Position numbers and translations under genes: made by a program. Positions 1-11,900 of a stretch of DNA of 64,000 bases are shown here, piece after piece (position 1 is the stretch's first letter; each line of letters begins with the position of its first letter). The notes beneath the pieces are model-generated. The model ran no database searches and had not been told where the DNA came from. It worked only from the letters and a program-made list of their open reading frames with translations. Origin of the DNA: Typha latifolia (taxonomy: Eukaryota > Streptophyta > Magnoliopsida > Poales > Typhaceae); the NCBI GenBank assembly GCA_019914945.1, contig CM034100.1, forward strand, positions 9,497,096 to 9,561,095, written 5' to 3'.

Positions 1-1837
1 TTTTCTTACTTTGGGCTCGGGCCCGTCGGAGCCAAGCCGCTGGCTGGCCACCAGCTGCCAGTGCCCTCCCCGCCGGCCCGGGTCCGCACCTCCCTCATCT
101 TTCTTCCCTTCTTCTCTTCTCTTCTTCTTCTCTTCTTCTTCTTCCTTCTTTTTTTCTTCTTTTTCTTCCTCAGCTGCTTCTTCTCTTCTTATTTTTTTGC
201 AGCAGTGCTGGGCTCGGCCTAGCACTAGTACTAGTGATCCATTATCCTTTTTAATTTTATTATTTATTTATTTAGGTATTTCTGTCTTAATTAATACAAA
301 TAGATTTAGACATTATTTATTTTAATAATAATACATATTCATCATTATTATTATTATTGTTAATTAAAGTTTATTGATGATTAATTAGGTTATAAACTAT
401 TACACATAAATATAGGTAATACTTATATTTATTTATTTATTTACTTATATGTATATTAGATTAATAGATAGATTTATAAATTATAATTATTAGATTTATA
501 TTCTAATATTCTTATGATATATATTTTAAGTAATTCTATTCATTTATTATGTATTGTTATTTTTGTAACAAATAAAATACTAGGCTTATGTATTTATTTA
601 TTATTTTATAAAGTAATCTTTAATTAATCAAGATATAATTATAGTTAGGTTTTCATCTATATTTTTATTTTTATTTTTATCTATAATTAAAAATCTAGCT
701 AGTAATAAAGATAAGTAGAAATTCTAAAACCTTCTAAATCATCATATATTACATGAACGAATTTTAATTAGATAAACGACTAACATCATACTACTTAAAT
801 ACTTAAATAATTTCAGATTTAGCTATCGAGGTTTGATCATTGTCGTAGCAACGTGAACGAGTAGTTATTTGATATTTGTAGTGTTGGTGAGTAGTCTTAT
901 CTCATAGACGCCTTTCTCAAATTATAACATATTATATCTTATGTACACGCATGTTTTGGCCTCTAGCATGATTATATAACTTTGTATAGAGATGATTTTA
1001 GTGGTCAATATACATAATATATGATTGCATTTGATATTATAGCATGGTCATGGTTGGCATGCATCATATGTCATATTTGAGAGAGAGTTATGATGATAGT
1101 ATGACATAGAGATTTATTTATTTATTATCGAAGATTATATACTTTTATCAATTATGACATGTTATCTACTTTTTATTTATATATTATTGAGAATACATTC
1201 ATATACTCATTCATTACATGATGCTCTTTCTGATTCATATTATCCAATACATAATTTACTCTCTATTTGACATCACTGATTCGAGATAAAGTCTATTCAT
1301 TAAGCCTTTTGCTCATGACTCTCTTTATTTCTTTTCTAACCCTCTCAGATATGTGGTACGTGATAGCGATTTGATTGATGAGGTAAATTATAGGTGCGAG
1401 ACGGTATAAATGATAGTTTGTATAGAAATTGAGTTATATCGTTGTTTGTTATATTTGTACTTTATTGTATCAAATGATGATTTGTATAGTACATGTCAGA
1501 TTATAGAGTACTCGTGTATTAGTTGTTTAGTTGTATCTTGATAGTTTGTCGTGGCCTGTGTGGGTCCTGCTAAATTATGTAGTGGTCTAGTATATATATT
1601 ATTGTGGACTTAGATATATTGATATGTTAACACGTTTATTTGGTTGATAATATGATTTATTTAGTGTTAGATTATATGAGCTTGAATATGTTAGCAGGTA
1701 TTATTTGATGATGTCATGATTATATATGCATAGGAGTGTATTTGTGCGTGACGGGCATCGCCCGACCTTCGCGTGCGCCGCGCGTTCCATGTGGGCGCGT
1801 GGGCGTGCACGTGCCTGTACCGGGCGGGGGCGTTACA
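1..1837 (+). mobile_element. LTR of family A, 5' end cut by window edge
   Basis: This is the right-hand part of a ~3 kb LTR. The GC-rich block at 20-100, the CT-rich tract and the AT-rich body match, in the same order, the complete copy at 54119-57129. The LTR ends in GCGTTACA at 1837 and is followed 7 bases later by a primer-binding site, which shows this is the 5' LTR of a + strand retrotransposon. Roughly 300 bp of its start lie outside the window. No coding capacity. Confidence 0.85.
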
Positions 1838-1844
1838 ATTCAGG

Positions 1845-1856
1845 TGGTATTAGAGC
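1845..1856 (+). other. Primer-binding site (initiator tRNA-Met type)
   Basis: TGGTATTAGAGC differs by one base from the usual plant Ty3 site TGGTATCAGAGC and sits just after the LTR end. It fixes the orientation of the element and shows that family A repeats are LTRs. Confidence 0.75.
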
Positions 1857-1864
1857 TTAGGTTA

Positions 1865-2363
1865 TTTCTTTTCTAACCCTCTCAGATATGTGGTACGTGA
1901 TAGCGACATAAGATATCCCGAGAAGATATTTTAGATTGATAAGGTGAGCTATAGGTGCGAGACGGTATAGATGATAGTTTGTATAGAAATTGAGTTGTAT
2001 TGTTGTTTGTTATATTTGTACTTTATTATATCAGACGATAATTTATATAGTACATGTCATGTTATAGTGTACTCGTGTATTAGTTGTTTACTTGTATCTT
2101 GATGGTTTGTCCTAGTCTATGTGAGTCATGCCAAATTATATAGTGGTCTAGTATATATTATTATGGACCTAGATATTTATATGTTAATATGTTTATTTGG
2201 TTGATAATATGATTTATTTGGTGTTAAATTATATAAGCTTGAATATGTTAGCATGTATTATTTGATGATGTCATGATTATATGTGTACATGAGTGTATCT
2301 ATGTGTGATGGGCCCTGCCCGACCTATCGCGTGCACGTGCCCGTGCTGGACGGAGCCGTTACA
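1865..2363 (+). mobile_element. 3' fragment of family A LTR joined directly to the PBS
   Basis: From about 1865 the sequence repeats the end of the first LTR (compare 1333-1837: same 'aaccctctcagatatgtgg' stretch, same GC-rich end) and finishes with GCCGTTACA at 2363. The gag-pol body and most of the second LTR are missing, so the element has collapsed by illegitimate recombination at a short T-rich microhomology. It stops 0.5 kb upstream of the VPS26C start codon. Confidence 0.75.
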
Positions 2364-2694
2364 ACTGTACCTTGGGACTAGATTAGTGGTACAGGAGATA
2401 TGCCCCCACCTACTACAAAATTTCATATAGTTTGATATCTCCGGGGCTTTAATATGCCGATATTTATAAGTTAGCAGTTAATCTGCTCATTTCTAATTAA
2501 AAGAAAAAATACCTTTTTTTCTCGGTATAATTAAATGATTATAGTTACACCTATTTAAAACTTATTCCACATGTAAACATTACAAAATAATTGCAATTAA
2601 GTTCGCAAATTGCCACTCCTAACGGCAGAGTTGGGAGAGAGAGAGAGAGAGAGAATTTACATTTCTAATATCTTTTTTGTGTTCTTGTCTTTCC

Positions 2695-2741
<47 letters not shown>

Positions 2742-2862
2742 AACTTACATTTCCAATTTCTTTTCTTTTGTGTTCTCGTCTTTCCTAATCTCTCCATCCA
2801 AATAGTGTTGTTTTGTTGAAAAGAAAAGCAGAGCTCTTGAACCGTCTCGCCGGAATTTCCCA
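2364..2862 (+). promoter_or_regulatory. VPS26C upstream region and 5'UTR
   Basis: This is the only non-transposon sequence between the LTR remnant and the VPS26C start codon, so the core promoter and 5'UTR must lie here or be supplied by the LTR. It is AT-rich up to 2610, then holds two GA tracts. Several TATA-like stretches exist but none is convincing. No start of transcription can be fixed from sequence alone. Confidence 0.5.
2635..2787 (+). repeat. Duplicated GA microsatellite plus pyrimidine-rich unit
   Basis: A (GA)n tract at 2635-2654 is followed by a T-rich segment ending GTCTTTCCTA. A second, longer (GA)n tract at 2696-2738 is followed by a near copy of the same T-rich segment. The unit is thus a tandem duplication in the 5'UTR or proximal promoter. 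GA tracts are known targets of plant BBR/BPC GAGA-binding proteins. Confidence 0.8.
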
Positions 2863-2916
2863 ATGTCTACCATCGAGCTGAAACTTTCCCGTCCAAGCCG
2901 CGTCTATCGCCCAGGC
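2863..2916 (+). CDS. VPS26C: VPS26C exon 1
   Basis: Residues 1-18, beginning [10 protein letters not shown] and ending in YRPG. Phase-0 donor GC|GTTAGC at 2917; intron 1 is 73 bp and ends ATGCAG at 2989. Confidence 0.9.
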
Positions 2917-5900
2917 GTTAGCCCTGCCCTCCTCTAACCCACCTTATTCTCCTTCTCGGACCATCTTTTCTGATAGTTGACTTATGCAGGAAATCATCGA
3001 GGGCAAGATCATAGCAAACCTCTCCTCATCCATATCTTACCAGAAAATCCTCGTCACTGCCTCTGGAACTGTCAATTTGCAGGTAGAGTGTGCTCCTTTG
3101 CCTCCTCTATTGCTTGATTTTCTTTCCGTTCTTCATTCCATTTCCAATTCCAACTATGTTATTTTTCTTCCTCTTTTTGCTGAAGGTAAGAGGTGGCGTC
3201 ACGGGGGTGATCGATTCCTTGTACAGTGTGGTTAAGCCCATCTCCATCATGTGAGTATCTCGTTTCCACTTAATAAGTAATTTTGTTTTATTTTTTTTTG
3301 CCATAGGGTACGCTTGGTTTTATAGGCATGTCTCAATCCGAGTTATTAGTATTGGAATATTGCCCATATATCGGTTAGTACAAGGGGCAAGCTAATCGGA
3401 GGCCTGAAGGGTGCTTGGTATTTACTCCAAGTGACTTCATTTTGTAGAAGTTCAGGGTTGCTCTTATGCTATAATTCTTTCTAAGTATGGTATGGACATT
3501 AATACCTTGTTCGACAGATATGCAAAGAAGGATATGACGTCCCAAGAAATAGAGTGAAAAATTATTTACAGTCTATTCACTAGACAAAAAGACCCTATTG
3601 GGCAATTTATGTCGTTAGGTTTTTGTCAAAAGCTGGGAGTAGTCATCTGAGAATGTTCTCATGTTTGCCTCTTTAACTGGCAAAGGAAGTAGGTTTGGGG
3701 AGGCAGGCAAGGTTCAAAATGAGGGGAAAGCCATTGAAGCTGTTTGTGAAGCCTACAAGGCTAGCAGGCGAACCATGGCTCTTGTGAAGCTTTTTGTAAC
3801 AAGGTTCCGAAACTCGGTATCGAGATCGGAATTAGCCGTTAGAAAAAATAATATATATTGGCTGTATCGGTTGTATTGGTCGTATCCACTGTTTATATTA
3901 GATGAGACTATTTTTAATTATGTAAAATTCAAAATATTATTTAAAATACAAAAAAATTTCTAAAAATATATAAAAAATAATAGAAAAATTGAAAATAAAA
4001 ATTAGTTACATAGAAACTTAAAGACTAAAGAAAAAACTTACTCAAAACTATAATGAATACTGCCTTGAATTTGACAAATTTTTATACTCGTAAATTATTA
4101 CTGCAGAACAATAGTGAAGTGAAAAATCTCTTTTTACTATTGTTCTATAGCAGTAAAAAAAGAATAGTTAAAAAATGGGTGAGAAAGAGAAGAGAAATGG
4201 AAAAAATTTTATCCGAGTTCACCAAAGTATGGATCAGCCAGAGGGCTCATTGGATCCGTCGTCGAATGAGCTTGATGAAGTGTGAGAGCGGAAGGAAAGT
4301 GTGCGTGAGAGATAGAGAGTAAAAATAGAAAATTTTAAAAAAAGGCAGTTAATGACATCAATAACTAATGTCTTCTAGGTTGAATACATTTTAGATTCGA
4401 TCTGAATCTTAAAAAAAGTTAGTTTCAGCTAATACGGACGGTGGTGTGATCCGAATTAGACCAGACCACCTCGTGGACATTATGGTCATAGCTTGAGTCA
4501 TTTATCTAGATAGAGAATTAATTTCAGCACTTCGTTTAAGTTATATCTAGCTAATAATTATAAGTGGCCTTGCGATGAACTACTCCCCTTGCAATGTAAA
4601 TAAGCAATATTAGAACCTCTGAGATGTTAACGATGATCTCGAACAACTATGATCTCTTATCTCTTAACATCCTAGGGTTTTTTTTTTTTGACATTGAAGA
4701 AGTCTCCAACAAAGGTATCATTCATCCCTCTCATATAGGTGTAGAGGACCTTTTTCAATCGATTGGAAACCCCAAAATCACTGTCAAAATCATTAAAAAT
4801 CGGCTCAAAAACTTTTCAATAATCATCGTGCATTTGAATGACTCTGCCTGAAGTTCAAATGCAACTTGAAATCTTTGGGGCATTCTAATGAACTTCAAAT
4901 GCTGTTAGAATGTATGTTCTTTATCAAATGTGTTCTGAATCTGTATAGGCTCAAACTTTAAACAACCTTTAAACACAGTTCTCAGGAAATGCATTTGAAC
5001 GGATTTGAGGGTGATAATCTCACTTACACTATCGACACATCTGTGATGGCAGGCCCAGTCATCATCCGTAGTGATAGTCTGGTAGATTTCATCTATGGAA
5101 AATGCATAGATAATTAGCATATAAAGTATGAAATTTGAATCAGTTTGAGAAAAGAGTCCTAAAAGGCTAAATAATTGTTGGATTTTTTGGTGTCTGCCAA
5201 CAAGGGTCATATAGGCTGATGCTAAAGATAAGAATATGGTGCATTTCAAAAATGGAATCTGAAAAGGAGATTAGGAAGGAAAGAGAAAGGTGATCCTTCA
5301 TTGATGAACGTCATTTGCCAAATGATTATAATTTTGTGTTGAAGTTCTCAGTGATTGGATCTTATATTTACTTCCTTTTATCAATTCATATTGTACTAAT
5401 TAACTCAGGGGAAGTGGCCAGAGGAATCTTTTCTAGGATAATATTTCTACCAAGGTAATAATGGTACTACGAAAGAACTAAATACTATAGTACTAACTAA
5501 TAGCTCAAGATGCAGTCCACAATGGCATGTTATGGACTGACATTTCCTTGTATGATCATAGAAACCATAAAAGAGCGACAAGTACAACATGTTGGGTTTA
5601 GGGTTTTAGGATTTAGTGTTTTAAGGTTTTGGGTTAAGGTTCTCAGATTAGGGTTTACAGGTTAACTTATGATCCATTTCTTTAACTATTACAGACCATC
5701 ATTGAATCAGTTGATAAGCAGTTATAAAGGACTTATTACTTGGCAAACAAAATTTCAAGAAAAACATATCAAATTGTTGATTCATCTCCGGATGTGGCTT
5801 AGAAGCAATAGTAGCAAAAATATATTATTCGTGCGGTGAGAAAAGAAATTTCAGAAGATTGGCAAATTTGGAAGCTTTCTGAATAGGTAATTTTATCATT

Positions 5901-8900
5901 TGAAGGTTCTGATTGTCTGGTTCTACTAGATCATCAGAAATTAATTTACCCTTCTTATGTATGCAAGTATATATGTTTGGGAGGTGGCTAGGACCAGTCC
6001 TATATCTAGTAAAATTTCCTGAACATGCATTTCTGAACATCACAAAAAAGTGAAAAACCATATTGGATATTGTAGTTGCTTGGAGTGAGAGAGACAGGTT
6101 AATTATGCTGTTCTCTACTTTTCTTCATGATATTTCTTTAAATAATATCATAATAATAGGTGTATAGTATCTTTAATTTGTAATTCGTTTCATGCACATT
6201 TCAAAATAAATTTCTGCAGGAAAAAGAGTATAGAAGTTGTGTCATCTGCAGGAAGATTAGGGCCAGGTGGGACAGAGGTAAGATACTAAGTTATAATCCA
6301 TCTTTTTTTTTCCATAGTCTTGGTGGGCCATATACAGCCATGTGAATTTCATGTTGTGCTTATTACTTTTCCCGGTGAATATTTTGTTTGCTTGTCCTTG
6401 AGTTTGCTTTATTTGAATGAATCAATCACTTTCTTATTGGTAAAAAACTAACTTTTTCTTCTAAAGCATGCTTAAAGATGAAGTATTAAATACCATATTG
6501 AAGAGTTATTTGATTATGTCATTTCATGATGATAAATATTGATAAGACATAATGAGATATGACAATCATAAGTATAAGTTTTCAATGAATTTTTTAATCA
6601 TTAAAAGGTGATGTGCTACCTATTCTTCTAGTCTTTTCAGTAACCAGTGTTGCTTATGTCTTCATATTTTTACCAGAACAGCAGATAAATGAAATTACTG
6701 AAGTTCAGTTACCCTCCATCTCCCTCATTGACTCCCTTCTCTCTCGGTCTCTCCCTCTGCGATTTCCCCCCCCTTCTCTCTCTCTCTCTCTCCCTCTCTA
6801 ATTCTTCTCTAGCAATGTTTCTCTAACGAGCTCCGACAAGATATCTTCTCTTTTTCTCTCTTACTCCCTCCGACAAGCTCCCTTTATCTCTCTCTCCTCT
6901 CTCTTTCTCTTTTTTTTTCTTACTTTCCTCCTTTTCTCTCTTTTTCTCTCTCTCGATTTCGATCAATTTTGGCCGATACAGCCGATCCCAACCTAAAACG
7001 AATCGGGGATCGGCCGATACTAAACCGAAACCAGTCATTGTACTAGTTTCAGCCCTAAATCAGGATCGACCGAAACTTGGAACCATGATTTTTATTTACA
7101 CAGTAAATACAGTTAGTGAGTGACACTTATTTTATTAATTATTTTATTTTTTATATTATAATGATTGCAATAATAGGAAAAAAATGAACAATCAAAGCTT
7201 AGGATCTAGTGGAGCTAGTGAAAGTTCTAACAATATGGATGATACTACTCCACTATGGAAGGATGTAACTAAGTTACAAAAATTTGGAGAAGTCAGAGGT
7301 AATTTAAAATTTCAAAATAATTACTATCAGCAAGTTTATAAGGGATCATATTATAGGGTAAAAGCCTATTCGATAAGACTTATTGGACATAGAATTTGAT
7401 ATGGCAGAAACATGAAGAGAGAAAGAGTCAAAGAAAAGAAAAGCGATGACAGTTATTGAAAAGACATTTCAATGCTCATAACCAATTACACTATGAGATT
7501 GCAAGGATGTTCTATTCAGTAGGGTTGCCTTTTCATTTGGCAAAAAATCCTTATTATGTTAGGGTCTTTTCATTTACAGCAAACAATTCATTTTTAGGTT
7601 ATGTGCCTCCTGGCTACAATGTATTAAGAACTACTTCTTTAACAAAAAAAGAACAAACATCCAATAGTAGTTAAAACCTATCAAGAGCACATGCGGGGCC
7701 AAAAGACTTAATATTGTAAGTGACTAGGGCTGTCAAAATAAACAAGCCAGCTCACTCAGGCTCACATAGGCTCAACTCAAAAAGAAATTATTAATTTTAT
7801 GTATAATAGTATATATTATATATAAGTATATACATAACCATTAAATCTTTGATCCAAAGATAGACTCGGCTTGTAAATGGCTTAGTTTTAGGCTCGGAAT
7901 CAACTCGGTCCAGCACAACTTAAGTTTGGCTTAAAAATAGGCTCAATTTAGGCTCGGTTTGCTCGGTTTGAGTTCCGCCTAAATAAAATAATCGGACTTG
8001 AAATTAATTTTGAGCCGAGTCTGAGCTAGAGTCGACTTGCTTAGGCTTAGCTTATTTACATCCCTATAAGTGAAATTAACTAAACTTAGCTAATTAAATA
8101 AACTCTAACCTACTAAGACTAATTAGATCACATAAGCAGAATAAATAAGATAATTAGACTTGATTCATCAAGCCCAATATCTCCATGATGTGATTCGAGC
8201 TGGCCTAGTTCGCATTAATTTTAATCCTAAAAAACCATTGTTTTGGTAGGACGTGGTGGAAAGGAGTGGAAGAGAATGCAATAAGAAAGAATAGGAATGG
8301 GGTTTCACACTACCATCCTTAGACAATAGTTTCACACCAATTTCACAAAGTAGAGGAAAAGTCAAAATTCTTCATTTCTTTACTAACCCTGACTGAGTGA
8401 AAATTGGTAATTTCATAAATAGAAAATGTATAATAAAAATAATTGACTTAAGACTAATTTCATAAAGGAGAATTTGCATAAATATATGTGTTCTATGTAA
8501 TATGTCACTAATGTCCTCAATAGAAAGACACCTTGACAGGACATGAGCATTCAAGGAAATCTAACTCATTATGGCTTCACAAAATGAAAAATAGAAAAAG
8601 AAAAAGTTCTTTGGAAAAAAATATATACTTTGCATAAAGCATGTATTTTAAAGATTTAAGGAAAGAGATACCTTACCTTCTAAGCATGAAAACCATCATC
8701 AAAAATCTAAATTATCTTCATGCATATATTTCTTGATTGATCATACGCCAATCTAAGTTAGCATACTAGTGCATGATATAAGCTTTTTGATCTGCGAAAG
8801 CTTTGATTGATTTTGATTTCTTTAATAGAATCTAATATGTTTCTATTTAACTTAACGAAAAGTATGAAATTGACAAAATTGGAAAGTTTGAAAATCACGT

Positions 8901-11900
8901 ACAAGTTTTGCTTGACATATTTGGAGTTCATAATTTTTTTGGACTAATTGTGTTTAGGATTTGGTTTAAAAATAATGAGAAAAACACCACTTTTACCAAT
9001 AATTTTTTTTTCAAATATTTTCCTTGGATTGACTTGTTAATTCGGATTTTTGAACTTTATGATAATTTATTTAACTTTTGAACAGAACTTTGATAATAGG
9101 TGGACATTGTTTTGTGAGTTCTTCATGCTTCATATTGGCGTTTCATGTTTATTCTATATCCTCATCAATTTATTACAAAAAAAAGGTGAGAAATTGATCT
9201 ATTAACTCAAGGGGGAAAGTTGATTTGTTTTGAATATAAGGGGGAGAACAATGATTTTTGACTTCTGGACATCTTGATTTGTTTTTGCTTAACTGAATTT
9301 GTTGAATATTTTTTAAACTCAGCTCAGCATATATATATATATAAATTAAACATTATGACTTGAGAAACAATTTGAGGAATTGATTATTTATTGTTCTGTG
9401 TCCGATCTTTGCAAGAATTTTTCAGATCTGAAACAAAGAGTATGTCTTGATAATAGGAAAATTGTATTGGGTTAAAAGAATATTTAAGAATTGCCAGGGG
9501 GAGATTGTAAGTGTGAATTTATGTAACAGCAAGTTCATAAACATAAAATACTTTAAAATATAGTGTACAATCTAGATTTCATGTTAGACCAAAACATATG
9601 AACTTATGGAAGAATGCTTGTATGAAGAAGATCGAATAACAAATGAGAAACAAGTCAACAACTTATAGTTTTTGTAGGCTAGGTGCACATCCCCGCAAAA
9701 AAACACTGTACATGAGTTTATATGCAATTTAGAGTTGGGTGCGCACCCAAAAGCTGATTAAAAATAGAAAGTTCTGAAATTAGTTCAAACTTCAAACTTG
9801 GTATTTTCTTTTGGAATTCTCCTAGAACAAATCAAAAACGTTCTACTACACTTATAAAAGGGTACAAGAGGTCAAATCAGAGAGAGAGGAGAGAGAATCG
9901 AAGAGGGAGAGATCGAGAGAAGCGAGTTAGTGAGGGAGGAGAGAGAGAGAGAGTTAATGAGAGAGAGGAGAGTTGGTGAGGGAGAGGGAGGTAGTGGGAG
10001 AAAGAGAGTTGAGAGAGTTAGTGAGAGATTTAATAAGAGAGCAAGTTAGTGGGAGAGTTAATGGAGAGAAAATTAATAAGAGAGTAGAAGAGAGAGTGGG
10101 AGAGAGTTAGTGAGAAAGAGTAAGATTTTTTATTTATTTTATGAGATGGAGAGAGTGAGTAATAAAAAGAGAGAGAGATTGAGAAAATAATATTTATTTT
10201 TTGTTTTTTATATATGAATAATTTGTATTTATATCTTATTATTACTATCTTTTAAAAAATTTATAATTTTTTTATATTTTAAAAATTATTTTAAAATACA
10301 AATTGATTTGGATAACCGATACCGCTGTTATAGCTAATACATATCATTTTTTTTTGGATGGCCAATTCTAATCCTAATTTCAATACTTAGAACCTTGATA
10401 AAAATAAAATAAAATGGATGTCATCCACTGGGTCATGGCAATTATTGTTTAAATAAAACTAACATAAAATTTAGCAATCAGTGATTTAATGTCTCTTTTA
10501 GTTACTGTGAAACTTTGTAATTACTGTTTAAATAAAATTTAATAAATTACTAACTCACAATGATTGATAAAATCTATAATTACTGTTATAATAAAAATAA
10601 AGTAAGAATTAATAGTAACTAATAGTTAAAATCTTTCAAATCCGAAGAGGAAGAGATCAAGGGCACATTATCTTGCTCTTTCGTTCAATTTGCCTTCTTT
10701 TGAGCTCTTGGTATGTTTTGTCCGCAGCTTGGAACATTGTATTCTCATTGAAGAACTGAAAGTAGATGTTCCACATTGAGATATCAATTCTTCCTTCTCC
10801 TTTTGATTGATTTTCAATTTATCTGTAAAGAAATTTTGAAGCAATTGTTTAGCCTTCAAAAAATCAAATTCTAATTTTTTTTATTCTTTCATCCAGACTT
10901 TTCTAGATTCTTTTATTCTAATTCTTTTAATTTTACAGTTAAGGAATTTTTTTGGAAGCTAAATCACGAATAAAGAATTATTGAAATCCCATTGAAGTTT
11001 TCCTTTTTCTTCTTTAAGTTCCTCTATTTCATCAGTCAAATTAGCTACTCGTTCTTTCATCTCATTTTTCTCCATGTTCAAGCTCTTCAATTTGCCAATG
11101 AGTTCCAAATTTTCCGCCTTCAATTTATAGGACTATTTAGACAAGAAATTGTAGGTGGCTTGAAGTTCCATGTAGCCATAGGAATGATAGCTACTCAATC
11201 CCATATGTTTATGCTGCTTCTCCTACATATGTGATATGGTGTAGTACTGTGCAATAAATGAGTTGTGTTTGTGTTGAAAAGTGTAGACATTGAATATTCC
11301 TAGAAGATGCAGACATCAACCATGTATCCAGAAATGCAAAAAATATGAGAATTCTGACTATACAGTCCTAACAATGTAAGAGTGGACAAACAAATGTCCT
11401 TAAACATATGGGGCCACCACTTATGACATACAATCATCATAAGGGAGATGTGTTATGGCTTTTTAAGTCGTTACCATCATCCAGAGTATTATGTATTACA
11501 ATCTGTACTTTTACCTATCCAATTTAATTTATAATTTTAGGACACTCTTGTCACTAAATGGCTAATGAGGCAGCATAAAAGAAACAAATATAAAATATCT
11601 GCTGAAGTACACTTCCATAAATACATCTATCTCTTTTTAATCTTCAAACAACCTTAAAATAATTGACCATCATGATTCTTTTGTATCAATAATTCAATAT
11701 TTTTGTTCTAATCATTCTCTCATGCTGTTATCAGATAAATTTTTCCTTCATTTTGACGCAAGAGAGCAACAGTCATGAAACATTGTACGAGACATTTCAT
11801 GGTGGAAACATCAGTATCCAGGTAATCACTTTCAATTTACTAATCTCAACTTGATATTTAGGACATTGTCTATATTCAAGTGCCACTGTAAAACAACACC

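Noticed and set aside
4905..5249. 114-residue minus-strand reading frame in intron 3
   Set aside because: No recognisable domain, AT-driven composition, no splice or start context; probably chance.
5586..5660. True telomere or chromosome end
   Set aside because: Repeats are too few and degenerate, with gene sequence continuing on both sides.
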